Assembly (NCBI RefSeq): GCF_050003625.1
Contig: NC_134398.1
Location: 22,420,622-22,484,621 of the forward strand
Origin: Haematobia irritans
Taxonomy: Eukaryota > Arthropoda > Insecta > Diptera > Muscidae
Direction: 5' to 3'
Length of the DNA stretch: 64,000 nucleotides
Part shown: positions 47,143 through 59,780 of the stretch, piece by piece
Layout of the letters: each line of letters opens with the position of its first letter
How positions within the stretch are numbered: position 1 is the first letter of the stretch
Position numbers and translations under genes: made by a program
Notes under the pieces: generated by a model
Databases searched by the model: none
What the model saw: the letters and a program-made list of their open reading frames with translations, nothing else
Told to the model about the DNA's origin: nothing

Positions 47143-49735
47143 AAACGATCTAGATCTTATTTGCTAACCAAATAAGATCTGGATCACAAGGATCAAATGT
47201 CTCGCCAATAAGATCGAGAAGAGGGGCATGTCTCCGAAAGGAAACCAGGCAGTCCAAAGAATCCAAAGTCTTGTCAAGAAGACCGACCGTCGGTTAACAA
47301 TACATAGACGAGAAAAATGGAGCAAGTTTCTAGAAGTAATTGATCGAAGATATAACCACCATTCTGATTGTTCCTATCTAGGCATCAACATTGGAGGGAC
47401 AGATTACATTCTAAAAGAGACTAAGAGAAAATCTGGCCGACCCTGGGACCAAAAGTTTCGAGAGGAAAGTCTTTTTGAGATAAAACCATACAGATGCAAA
47501 GGTTCCAAGTCTCGCCTAGAAGATCATCCTTAAGCAAAGATATAGGAACAAAGTGAGTAGATGGAGAGATTAGATCATAAACGAGTATGGGGCCATCCAA
47601 CTAAGAGAAAAAACCTAAAAACTCTTTCCAAAAAGATTGAGAAGAGGCTCATCCCTCTGAGAGAAAACCCTACCGAAGAAAGGATCCAAAGTCTCGCCAA
47701 GAAGATCGGCCGTCCTTAAGCAACATATAGGCATGAAAGTGAGTAGATGGAAAGAATAGATCATAAACGAGAATAGGGCCATCCAACTAAGATAACAAAG
47801 ATAAAAACTCTCGCCAAAAAATCGAGGAGAGGCTCATCTCTCTGAGAGAAAACCCTACCGATGCAAGGATCTAAAGTCTCGCCAAGAAGATCGGCCGTCC
47901 TTAAGCAACATATAGGCATGAAAGTGAGTAGATGGAAAGAATAGATCATAAACGAGAAAAGGGCCATAAAACTAACAGAACAAGGATCAAAACTCTGGCC
48001 AAAAAGGTTGAGATGTGGCTCATCCCTCTGAGATAAACCCCTACCGATGAAAAGATCGAAAGTCTCACCAAGATTGGGAAGAGGTTCATCCCTCTGAAAG
48101 AAAACCCTACCGGTGTAAGGATTCAAAGTCTCACCAAGAAGATCGGCCATCCTTAAGCAACATATAGACGAAGAGCAAAATTCTAAAGAGAGAGAGATCA
48201 GATTCTAGGAGAAGAAGGCTATCCCTCTTATAGAAAATCGACCTACTTTTAGCAACATACATGCAGCAAGTTTCTAAAAGATGTTGATCTAGTGTCCGAC
48301 CGGATATGATCCGCTATTTGGAATCTCTCATACTTGAAAAATGGAAAGACAGCACCTTTAGTTCCTTCGAAGGACAAATTCCAAAAGACAATACCTCTAG
48401 TAGAGGATACTTCCTTTAGCCCCAGATTGAATATCGTGCAAGCAGGAAGCATAGGTGAGCCGATTCAAAAACCGGGAAAACACGCTATCTTGGGGAGTCG
48501 GGTCGGCGTTTTTGAAAAGCATTGAAAAAAAGGTTGTTCTGGTGAGCTCTCCGACAGGACGTCCACTTGTGCATATACTCTAGCCGATTCCCATCAATAA
48601 CCTTGACTACATGCAAACTTGAGTGGCTCGCGTGGGCCCCATTTAAAAACATGTTAGCTGGGATATAAGAATGGGTGGTTTGATCCAAATTCCTGGGAAA
48701 CATTCGCACTTGTGGGACTTGCATCGGCCTCTTTCTGTACTTTCTCCTGTGGCAAACATTCTGAAAGATACTTGGCACAGCATATTGGTAGAGCATCAGC
48801 ATGAATTCTACTTGGGCATGAGGACAAAAACTGCTATGATATGATCAATCTCTCATGCCACAAAATTGAAGGATAGGGTCCACAATTTTGATTTCCTTAT
48901 GCCTAAATGGAAAGACAGCACTTTCATTTCGTTTGGAGGACAAATTCCAAAAAACGATACCTGTAGAGGAGAATACCTTCTCCATCCCCAGATTGTATAT
49001 TATGCAAGCCAAGGTGAGCTCTCGGACCGGGCGCTTCCCTATGGACAGCCGTTTTCGATTCACAAATCTGGAACACAGACAAATAAAGGAGAATTATATA
49101 GGAGTTTTTGAAAAAACAGAACCAATGGATAATAAGAAAGGTTGGAAACCTTTCAGAAACCTGGAAACCAGGCACACTGGAGGGACTCTTATTGGCCAAA
49201 TACATTACTTTCCTCTGTAGGTCATCCACAAAGAGAAAACCAGGCCGACACAAGGATCGCCCAGAAGATCTAGAATAGGGTCATTCCTCTGGTAGAAACT
49301 CCATCCGCAGCAGCGATCCAAAGTCCAGCCAATGAGATCGACCGGTTTTTAGGAAGGAAAATGACCCAAACTATGAACTCAAATCTAATCGGATATCATC
49401 CACCATTTGGAACTCTCTAAACTTTCTACGTTGATAGAGGGAGATATCATATCCTAAGAAAAAAATTTACCCGTCTGAAAGAAAGCCAGACCGACCTATG
49501 GATCCAAAGTCCCATCAAGGAGAATGACAATTTTTAGTTACTAATTGGCGAGGAGAGTGTATCAAGTTTCTAGAAGAAGTTGATCTCGGATCAAATCGGA
49601 TTTGATCCACCTTTCGTAACAATTTGAACATTCCCAAAAAGGCATGCAAAAGAGAAGAGGGTGCTCCTACCAAGAGAAAACCTGGATCAAATCGAGACAT
49701 TTGATCCTGGATCACAAGGATCAAATGTCTGGCCA

Positions 49736-50053
49736 ATAGGTTAGGTTAGACCGATGTATGAGGCTCACTTATACTATTCAATCCATTGTGATACCACAGT
49801 GGTGAACTTCCCTCTTATCACTGAGTGCTGCCCGATTCCATGTTAAGCTCAATGAGAAGGGACCTCCTTTTTATAGCCGACTCCGAACGGCGTTCCACAT
49901 TGCATTGAAACCACATAGACAAGCTTTGAAACACTCAGAAATGTTACCAGCATTACTGAGGTGGGATAATCGACCGCTGAAAAACTTTTTGGTGTTCGGT
50001 CGAAGCAGGAATCGAACCCACGACCTTGTGTATGCAAGGCGGGCATGCTAACC
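49736..50053 (-). mobile_element. tRNA-derived SINE in duplication copy 2
   Basis: Identical to the 46744 copy by eye, 2,992 bp away; duplicated with its surroundings, not an independent insertion. Confidence 0.85.
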
Positions 50054-50057
50054 ACAT

Positions 50058-50134
50058 AACGATGTGGTATCACAATGGACTGAATGGTCTAAGTGAGCCT
50101 GATACATCGGGCTGCCACCTAACCTAACCCAACC
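50058..50134 (+). mobile_element. SINE 3' fragment in duplication copy 2
   Basis: The duplicate of 47066-47142. Confidence 0.8.
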
Positions 50135-52212
50135 AAACGATCTAGATCTTATTTGCTAACCAAATAAGATCTGGATCACAAGGATCAAATGTCTCGCCAA
50201 TAAGATCGAGAAGAGGGGCATGTCTCCGAAAGGAAACCAGGCAGTCCAAAGAATCCAAAGTCTTGTCAAGAAGACCGACCGTCGGTTAACAATACATAGA
50301 CGAGAAAAATGGAGCAAGTTTCTAGAAGTAATTGATCGAAGATATAACCACCATTCTGATTGTTCCTATCTAGGCATCAACATTGGAGGGACAGATTACA
50401 TTCTAAAAGAGACTAAGAGAAAATCTGGCCGACCCTGGGACCAAAAGTTTCGAGAGGAAAGTCTTTTTGAGATAAAACCATACAGATGCAAAGGTTCCAA
50501 GTCTCGCCTAGAAGATCATCCTTAAGCAAAGATATAGGAACAAAGTGAGTAGATGGAGAGATTAGATCATAAACGAGTATGGGGCCATCCAACTAAGAGA
50601 AAAAACCTAAAAACTCTTTCCAAAAAGATTGAGAAGAGGCTCATCCCTCTGAGAGAAAACCCTACCGAAGAAAGGATCCAAAGTCTCGCCAAGAAGATCG
50701 GCCGTCCTTAAGCAACATATAGGCATGAAAGTGAGTAGATGGAAAGAATAGATCATAAACGAGAATAGGGCCATCCAACTAAGATAACAAAGATAAAAAC
50801 TCTCGCCAAAAAATCGAGGAGAGGCTCATCTCTCTGAGAGAAAACCCTACCGATGCAAGGATCTAAAGTCTCGCCAAGAAGATCGGCCGTCCTTAAGCAA
50901 CATATAGGCATGAAAGTGAGTAGATGGAAAGAATAGATCATAAACGAGAAAAGGGCCATAAAACTAACAGAACAAGGATCAAAACTCTGGCCAAAAAGGT
51001 TGAGATGTGGCTCATCCCTCTGAGATAAACCCCTACCGATGAAAAGATCGAAAGTCTCACCAAGATTGGGAAGAGGTTCATCCCTCTGAAAGAAAACCCT
51101 ACCGGTGTAAGGATTCAAAGTCTCACCAAGAAGATCGGCCATCCTTAAGCAACATATAGACGAAGAGCAAAATTCTAAAGAGAGAGAGATCAGATTCTAG
51201 GAGAAGAAGGCTATCCCTCTTATAGAAAATCGACCTACTTTTAGCAACATACATGCAGCAAGTTTCTAAAAGATGTTGATCTAGTGTCCGACCGGATATG
51301 ATCCGCTATTTGGAATCTCTCATACTTGAAAAATGGAAAGACAGCACCTTTAGTTCCTTCGAAGGACAAATTCCAAAAGACAATACCTCTAGTAGAGGAT
51401 ACTTCCTTTAGCCCCAGATTGAATATCGTGCAAGCAGGAAGCATAGGTGAGCCGATTCAAAAACCGGGAAAACACGCTATCTTGGGGAGTCGGGTCGGCG
51501 TTTTTGAAAAGCATTGAAAAAAAGGTTGTTCTGGTGAGCTCTCCGACAGGACGTCCACTTGTGCATATACTCTAGCCGATTCCCATCAATAACCTTGACT
51601 ACATGCAAACTTGAGTGGCTCGCGTGGGCCCCATTTAAAAACATGTTAGCTGGGATATAAGAATGGGTGGTTTGATCCAAATTCCTGGGAAACATTCGCA
51701 CTTGTGGGACTTGCATCGGCCTCTTTCTGTACTTTCTCCTGTGGCAAACATTCTGAAAGATACTTGGCACAGCATATTGGTAGAGCATCAGCATGAATTC
51801 TACTTGGGCATGAGGACAAAAACTGCTATGATATGATCAATCTCTCATGCCACAAAATTGAAGGATAGGGTCCACAATTTTGATTTCCTTATGCCTAAAT
51901 GGAAAGACAGCACTTTCATTTCGTTTGGAGGACAAATTCCAAAAAACGATACCTGTAGAGGAGAATACCTTCTCCATCCCCAGATTGTATATTATGCAAG
52001 CCAAGGTGAGCTCTCGGACCGGGCGCTTCCCTATGGACAGCCGTTTTCGATTCACAAATCTGGAACACAGACAAATAAAGGAGAATTATATAGGAGTTTT
52101 TGAAAAAACAGAACCAATGGATAATAAGAAAGGTTGGAAACCTTTCAGAAACCTGGAAACCAGGCACACTGGAGGGACTCTTATTGGCCAAATACATTAC
52201 TTTCCTCTGTAG

Positions 52213-53388
52213 CAAACATTCTGGAAGAGATTTTGCAGAAAATCTATGATTGGCAGAATACGATTTCTACTTAGGAATTCTGCTACACAAACTCTGCTCT
52301 GCAGAGCACATGTGCGACATCCATGATACAGATCTCATTTATCGAATTTTTATTTCGATTTTTGTACCATACAAATAAAGCTACCACCAAAGAAAGAACG
52401 TGGCCATAATATTACATTTTCACAGAAAACATGTAATATATTTGTTTGATCTTTTCGCAGTTGAGTTGATTTAGTCCATCAACTTTGCATTTTAATTCCA
52501 TTCAAAAATGCTAACAAAATACAACACTTTTTAATTATCTTACTTAAATTTTATCAAGGAAAACTAAAAACCATTAAAATGTTCTCCAAACTACAAATCC
52601 CACCCAACACCCTCACCCTACAGTCATACACCTCAAATTTCTCATAGAAACTTGTTCATCTAAAAGCCCTATGTGTATGGGATTCTGGTTTGAATTAAGC
52701 TAAAGTTTTTCGAAATGTTTGTAAAATTTTACATATATACACACACTCACACATTCGTATCTACATACAAACTGGAGGTCTATTCACCACACTAACTAAC
52801 CAGGGCACTTGCATTAGTTGGGCAAACAGGCGACTATGAGTATGGTAAGGGCATGGGACAAGTATTTGCACTGAGTTTTGAGTGGATTTAAATTAATGTA
52901 TCTCTAAGTTTTGCGCTTGTGAAAATCACAAGTGCATCCACATAGACACACTAGCACCGCTAAGTGGAGAGGCTTAGGAAATGCATTTTATGCTTGGTTG
53001 ATAGGCGGGCTAGACGAGTGTACGGCAGAGGTAGAGGTAGGCAAGCAAATATTCAGTCAGCTATCAAACAGAAAAGTGAAATGGTTTTATGGACTACATT
53101 TTAATATGCCATTAGAAGGGAATATGTTAGAAGGGTTTATTTGGGGTTTAGAGGGTATATTTGGGTTCATTATACTGAAGGGAATTCACAAACGTGAATA
53201 TTTTTGATATAATCCTAAAACTATGCTTTACATTTTGTGTTCTTACACATAGCGCAGGCGAATAATTTCATAGGCGTATGAATTTTAGAACAGAATTTTT
53301 TAAATATAATATTATCTTTTTTTTATTTACATAAATTAAATTAACTTAATTTTATTCAAAAAGATTTATATAAAATGATGATAAAAAA
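52213..53388. other. Intron DNA, no gene seen
   Basis: Mostly non-repetitive. A 91-codon frame at 52932-53207 has no recognisable domain, splice borders or relatives that I know of; I do not call it. Confidence 0.55.
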
Positions 53389-56300
53389 ATTTGTCAAAAT
53401 TTTATTTCTATAGAAAATTTGGCAAAATTATATTTCTATAGAAAATGTTGTCAAATTTTATTACTATAGAAAAATCTTGTAAAATTTTATTTCTATGGAA
53501 AATTTTGTCACAATTTTATTTCTATGGAAAAAATTTTCAAATTTTTTTCCATAGACATAAAATTTTGTCAAAATATTATGTCTATGGAAAATGTTATTTC
53601 TATAGAAAATGTTGTCAAAATTTTATTTCTATAGAAAATTTTGTAAAAATTTTATTTCTATAGAAAAATTTGCCAAAATTTTATTTCTATAGAAAACTTT
53701 TGTCAAAATTGTATGTCTATGGAAATTATTATCAAAATTCCATTTCAAAGGAATTTTTCTCACAATTTTAATTTAAAGAAAATTTTCTTAAAATTTTATT
53801 CTATAGAAAATTTTCTCAAAATTAAATTTCAATAGAAAATTTTGTAAAAATTTTTTATTTATGGAAAATTTTGTCAACATTTTATTTTTATGAAAATTTT
53901 GTCAAAATGTTATTTCTATGGAAAATATTGTCAAAATTGTATTTTTATAGAAAATTGTGTAAAATTTTTATTTCTATAGAAATTGTTGTTGTTCTTATAG
54001 AATTTTTTTTCAACATTTTGTTTCTTATAGAAAATTTTGTCAAAGTTTATTTATATAGAAAAATTTGTCAAAATTTTATTTCTATGGAAATTTTTATCAA
54101 AACTTCATTTCAAAGAAATTTTTCTCACAATTTAATTTAAAAAAAAAATTATTCTATAGAAAATTTTTCAAAATTTTATTCTTTCGAAAATTTTGTCAAA
54201 ATGTAATTTTTATAGAAAATTTTGTAAAATTTTTTTATTTATAGAAAATTTTGTCAAAATTTTATTTTTATAGAAAAGTTTGTCAAAAATTTATTTCTAT
54301 AGAAATTATTATCAAAATTTCATTTCAAAAAATTTTTTCTCACAATTTTAACTTAAACAAAATTTTCTTAAAATTTTATTCTATAGAAAATTTTGTCAAA
54401 AGTTTATTTCTATAGAAAAATTTGTTAAAATTTTTTTTCTATAGAAAATTTTGTTACAATTTTATTTCTATAGAAAATTTTGTAAAAATTTTATGTCTAT
54501 GGAAATTATTATCAAAATTTAATTTCAAAGAAATTTTTCTGACAATTTTAATTTAAAGAAAATTTTCTTAAAATTTTATTCTATAGAAAATTTTGTCAAA
54601 ATTTTATTCTATAGAAAATTTTGTCAAAATTTTATTCTATAGAAAATTTTGTCAAAATTTAATTTATAAGAAAATTTTGTAAAAATTTTATATTTATAGA
54701 AAATTTTGTCAAATTTTATTTCTATGGAAAATTTTGTCAAAATTGTGTTTTTATAGAAAATTTTGTAAAATTTACATTTCTATGGAAAATTTTGTCAAAT
54801 TTCTATTTCTATAGAACATTTTGTAAAAATTTTATGTTTATTGAAAATTTTGTCAAAATTTTATTTCTATAGACAAATTTGTCAAAATTTTATTTCTATA
54901 GAAAATTGTGCCAAATTTTATGTCTGTGGAAATTATTATCAAAATTTCATTTCAAAGAATTTTTTCTCACAATTTTAATTTAACAATTTTAAAATTTTTC
55001 AAAAGTTTATTTCTATAGAAAATTTTGTAAAAATTTTTAATTTATAGAAAATTTTGTCAAAATTTTATTTTAATGAAAATTTCTAGAGAAAATTTTATCA
55101 AAATTTTATTTATATAGAAAATTTCATTTCTATAAAAATTTTTTTCAAAATTTTATTTCTATACAAAATTTGACAAAGCTATATTTCTATAGAAAATTTG
55201 GCAAAATTATATTTCTATGAAAATTTTTTCAAATTTTATTTCTATGGAAAATTTTGTCACAATGTTATTTCTATGGAAAATTTTGTCAAAAAAACTTGTC
55301 AAAATTTTATTATATCGAAATTTTTGTCAAAATTTAATTTCTATCGAAATTTTTGTCGAAATTTAATTTCCATAGAAAATTTTGTAAAAATTTTATATTT
55401 ATAGAAAATTTTGTAAAAATTTTATATTTATAGAAAATTTTGTAAACATTTTATATTTATAGAAAATTTTGTCAAAATTTTATTTCTATGGAAAATTTTG
55501 CCAAAATGTTATTTCGATGGAAAATGTTGTCAAAATTGTGTTTTTATAGAAAATTTTGTAAAAATTTTATATATATAGAAAATTTTGTAAAAATTTTATA
55601 TTTATAGAAAATTTTGTCAAAATTTTATTTCTATAAAAAAATTTGTCAAAATTTAATTTCTATAGAATATTTTGTCAAAATTTTATGTCTATGGAAATTA
55701 TTATCAAAATTTCATTTCAAAGGAATTTTTCTCACAATTTTAATTTAAAGTAAATTTTCTTAAAATTTTATTCTATAGAAAATTTTGTAAAAATTTAATT
55801 TCTATAGAAAATTTTGTAAAAATTTTTTATTTATAGAAAATTTTGTCATAATTGTATTTTTATGAAAATTTTGTCAAAAACTTATTTCTATAGAAATTAT
55901 TATCAAAATTTCATTTCAAAGAAATTTTTCTCACAATTTTAATTTGAAGAAAATTTTCTTAAAATTTTATTCTATAGAAAATTTTGTAAAAATTTAATTT
56001 CTATAGAAAATTTTGTAAACATTTTTTATTTATAGAAAATTTTGTCAACATTTTATTTGTATGAAAAATTTTGTCAAAATGTTATTTCTATGGAAAATTT
56101 TGTCAAAATTGTATTTTGGTAGAAAATTTTGTAAAATTTTTATTTCTATAGAAAATGTTGTCAAGATTTTGTTTCTTATAGAAAATTTTGTCAAAAGTTT
56201 ATTTCTATAGAAAAATTTGTCAAAATTTTATTTCTATAGAAAATGTTGTCAAAATTTTATGTCTATGGAAAATGTTATTTCTATGGAAAATTTTGTCAAA

Positions 56301-57842
56301 ATTGTATTTTTATAGAAAATTTTGTAAAATTTATATTTCTATAGACAATTTTGTCAACATATTGTTTCTTATAGAAAATTTTGTCAAAAGTTTATTTCTA
56401 TAGAAAAATTTGTCAAAATTTTATTTCTATAGAAAATTTTGTTAAAATTTTATTTCTATAGAAAAATTTGTCAAAATTGTATGTCTATGGAAATTATTAT
56501 CAAAACTTCATTTCAAAGAAATTTTTCTCACAATTTTAATTTATAGAAAATTTTCTTAAAATTTTATTCTATAGAAAATTTTGTCAAAATTTTATTCTAT
56601 AGAAAATTTTGTCAAAATTTTGTTCTATAGAAAATTTTGTCAAAATTTTATTCTATAGAAAATTTTGTCAAAATTTAATTTCTATAGAAAATTTTGTAAA
56701 CATTTTTTATTTATAGAAAATTTTGTCAAAATTTTATTTGTATGAAAAATTTTGTCAAAATGTTATTTCTATGGAAAATTTTGTCAAAATTGTATTTTGG
56801 TAGAAAATTTTGTAAAATTTTTATTTCTATAGAAAATGTTGTCAACATTTTGTTTCTTATAGAAAATTTTGTCAAAAGTTTATTTCTATAGAAAAATTTG
56901 TCAAAATTTTATTTCTATGGAAATTATTATCAAAACTTCATTTCAAAGAAATTTTTCTCACAATTTTAATTTATAGAAAATTTTCTTAAAATTTTATTCT
57001 ATAGAAAATTTTGTCAAAATTTTATTCTATAGAAAATTTTGTCAAAATTTTGTTCTATAGAAAATTTTGTCAAAATTTAATTTCTATAGAAAATTTTGTC
57101 AAAATTTAATTTCTATAGAAAATTTTGTAAAAATTTTTTATTTATAGAAAATTTTGTCATAATTTTATTTTTTTTGGAAAATTTTGTCAAAATGTTATTT
57201 CTATGGAAAATTTTGTCAAAATTGTATTTTGGTAAAAAATTTTGTAAAATTTTTATTTCTATAGAAAATGTTGTCAACATTTTGTTTCTTATAGAAAATT
57301 TTGTCAAAAGTTTATTTCTATAGAAAAATTTGTCAAAATTTTATTTCTATGGAAATTATTATCAAAACTTCATTTCAAAGAAATTTTTCCCACAATTTTA
57401 ATTTATAGAAAATTTTCTTAAAATTTTATTCTATAGAAAATTTTGTCAAAATTTTATTCTATAGAAAATTTTGTCAAAAATTTGTTCTATAGAAAATTTT
57501 GTCATAATTTTATTCTATAGAAAATTTTGTCAAAATTTAATTTCTATAGAAAATTTTGTCAAAATTTAATTTCTATAGAAAATTTTGTAAAAATTTTTTA
57601 TTTATAGAAAATTTTGTCATAATTTTATTTGTTTTTGGAAAATTTTGTCAAAATTGTATTTTTGTAGAAAATTTTGTAAAATTTATATTTCTATAGAAAA
57701 TTTTATCAAAATTTTATTTCTATAGAAAATTTCATTTCTGTAAAAAATTTTGTCAACATTTTATTTCTATAGAAAATTTTATCAAAATTTAATTTCTATA
57801 GAAAATTTCATTTCTGTAAAAAATTTTGTCAACATTTTATAT
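53389..57842 (-). repeat. 29-bp minisatellite array (reverse), about 4.5 kb with higher-order units
   Basis: Units of atttctatagaaaattttgt type. The right-hand part shows higher-order repeats: the block attattatcaaaacttcattt, then caaagaaatttttctcac, recurs near 56499, 56939 and 57361, about 420-440 bp apart with near-identical contents. Confidence 0.95.
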
Positions 57843-58229
57843 CGAAATTTACAAACTATTAAAGACAGGTTTCTTTAAAATAATGAAATTTTAATTAAAA
57901 TAAAGTTTATATTGTTTGCTTCAAAAATTGTTTTCATTAAATTTAGGACATAAATTTTTAGATTTAAGATATAAGCGCTTCACATATAGGCTTAGACTTA
58001 GTTTGAGGACTTATTATCTTTGGTTGAAAGTTTTTTTTTGGAATTAAGAAAACATTTTTTTACTTTGAGGTATCCGTTATAATTTGGATTTTAAACTGGC
58101 ATTTGTTTGTACATGAGTGCCTTTATTAATAAACCGCAAAAAGATAATGAAAATTTGATAAATGAGATCTGTATCCTAATTTTAATTTTATTGGTCCTAG
58201 ATTTAAAGCCAGATAAGTCGCTGAAAAAG
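57843..58229. other. Intron DNA, nothing recognised
   Basis: AT-rich, no repeats. Confidence 0.5.
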
Positions 58230-58372
58230 TTACCTTGCCATCGGCAAGCGTTACCGCAACCCAGTTATTCGATTGTGGATGACAGTCTTTAGAAGAAGTT
58301 TCTACGCACTCCATGGTGGAGGCTACATAAGCTTCGGCCTGGCCGAACTTACGGCCGTATATACTTGTCTTT
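58230..58372 (-). mobile_element. Family A 5' fragment, copy A7
   Basis: ttgccatcggcaagcgttac to ttcggcctggccgaacttac and ggccgtatatacttgt: only the 5' end with its hairpin. Confidence 0.8.
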
Positions 58373-58997
58373 TTTTTTTATTTGGTTAAATTCGAGTTGA
58401 ATAACTAGACCTTTTCAAAATTTTTAAAATATAAACAAATTTCTCCAGATCGATTTTTTAGATGTGATTATGTAGTTGAAAATCGAATTTTTAAATTTTG
58501 AAATAGTGTCATACCATAAATTTCCTTCTAGAACCATAGTGTTGTAAAGCGAACAATTGTGACACCTGAAAGTACGCCGTGGAAATTTTCGCTAATAGCT
58601 AAAACGGGTTTTGCTATAATTTGTTAATTTGAAGCATTATTTTAAACCAAAGTGTGACTTCATAATTTCATAGAGTTCATAACAAAAAATTAAATTCGTT
58701 TAATTTGTATTTTTTCTTCATAAAAAAATGTGAGACTTTTTGTGGCAGATTTTTAAAATTAGTTTGCCACCTGCTAATACAAAGGACACCTTTTGTTCCA
58801 ATACAAAGGACGCCCATCGAGACCTCGGAACTGCATTTCCCTTATTGATACCCACGGTTGGCTTGTTTTTTGTAATTCTTATTAACTTCTTCTAATTTAT
58901 ATCTTAATCTTATATTATAATTATAAAAATACATTGACTTATTTTATTTATATTTGTAACATTTCAAAATTTACACATAAATATTTTTCTTACTTAC
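58373..58997. other. Intron DNA next to the loop C/TM1 exon
   Basis: The donor site gtaagtaag is at 58997 on the minus strand. A relative of the 231-bp repeat is near 58548-58600. No second copy of the loop C exon is seen here. Confidence 0.55.
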
Positions 58998-59192
58998 CCA
59001 GTGATAATTTTTCACCCGAATCCGGTGGCAGTGTAAAACCTAGTAAAGCCATTGATGCTATCAGTACGCATGGTATAATTAAATTAAAAAAATAATACAA
59101 CGTCCGACGACGTATGATGATGGCAAATGTTATATCGATATATGGTTCCGGACAACAGTTGTAATAGATTTCGTTACGCTTTCCAGGAACAC
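58998..59192 (-). CDS. nAChRalpha6: nAChR alpha6-type subunit, internal exon: loop C and TM1
   Basis: This internal exon belongs to a cys-loop ligand-gated cation channel. It encodes 64 full codons plus a split codon at each end. The reading starts [17 protein letters not shown], where the vicinal Cys pair is the loop C signature of an alpha (agonist-binding) subunit. [10 protein letters not shown] and TM1 (about residues 32-56) follow, then [11 protein letters not shown] entering TM2. The Glu of GEK is the -1' residue of the cation-selectivity ring. The exon is 195 bp; the acceptor reads ttccgccatttag and the donor gtaagtaag, with 2 bases before and 1 base after the full codons, so it joins in frame to the 38016-37930 exon. 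There is no stop or frameshift. The family is certain. Alpha6 over alpha5 or alpha7 rests on remembered similarity to fly alpha6. In fly alpha6 this region is described as having alternative exons, but I saw only one copy. Confidence 0.93.
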
Positions 59193-59778
59193 CTAAATGG
59201 CGGAAACATAAGCGCCACCATACAGGAAGAAAAAAAAGGAAAATCAAAAAATAATTAATAAAAATTACAAAAACATTAAGCTATCTGATGATGCTTTTCA
59301 GTTTCAGTTGTTGTTCTTGTATATTGAGTGGTTGTTGGGGGGTTTCTTGTGGTTTTTTAGGTTTTGTTTTCCTTCTTGCTTTTACTTTGGGGTTGCGCTA
59401 TGGTAATGTAATGAATTGACATTGTTCCATGTTAAGTAAGGAAATACATGATATTATTTAATGATGTTACATATATGTACAAGTGATAATGTGAAGAGGA
59501 AAAAGGATGTTGTAAGAAGACAATAGGATGTGACAAGCTATTATAAGAGAGAGGGTGTGAGAGAGAGAGCGAGCTTTTAAGGACTTCTTTGGTTTCATGC
59601 TAGTGATATTGAATTATAAATAAATTCCAGAGGGGAAATTTTTATTTCATTAAACGCTAAGCTATACTAATAATTATATTGTAATTTTTTTAGAATGTAA
59701 GCAAAGAAAAATATTGGAGAATATTGGATTTTGTAAAAAAAAATATATATTTTAAAATTAAAAAATATTCATTCATAT
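59193..59778. other. Intron upstream of the loop C/TM1 exon
   Basis: The acceptor and a T-rich tract (ttccttttttttcttcctg) are at 59193-59240. (GA)n near 59555-59570. No exon. Confidence 0.55.
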
Positions 59779-59780
59779 TA

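Larger units (their letters stand above)
46229..49220. repeat. 2,992-bp tandem duplication, copy 1
   Basis: The segment starts gtcatccacaaagagaaaac and ends tttcctctgtag. It holds GATC-rich degenerate repeats (185-bp unit gtctcgccaagaagatcggc at about 47683, 47868, 48054), a SINE pair (46744-47142) and a second internal repeat (tggaaagacagcac at 48341 and 48908). Every open frame reappears unchanged 2,992 bp further on. Confidence 0.93.
49221..52212. repeat. 2,992-bp tandem duplication, copy 2
   Basis: By eye identical to copy 1. The dinucleotide AG at 46227-46228, 49219-49220 and 52211-52212 is the only homology at the junctions. After 52212 the sequence diverges (caaacattctggaagagatt). Confidence 0.93.

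Noticed and set aside
46523..52215. Set of paired 60-129-codon frames occurring twice
   Set aside because: The pairing is due to the tandem duplication; the frames cover degenerate repeats and SINE sequence and have no recognisable domain.
52932..53207. 91-codon frame as a possible gene
   Set aside because: No domain, no splice or start context, and it lies inside the 21-kb receptor intron.
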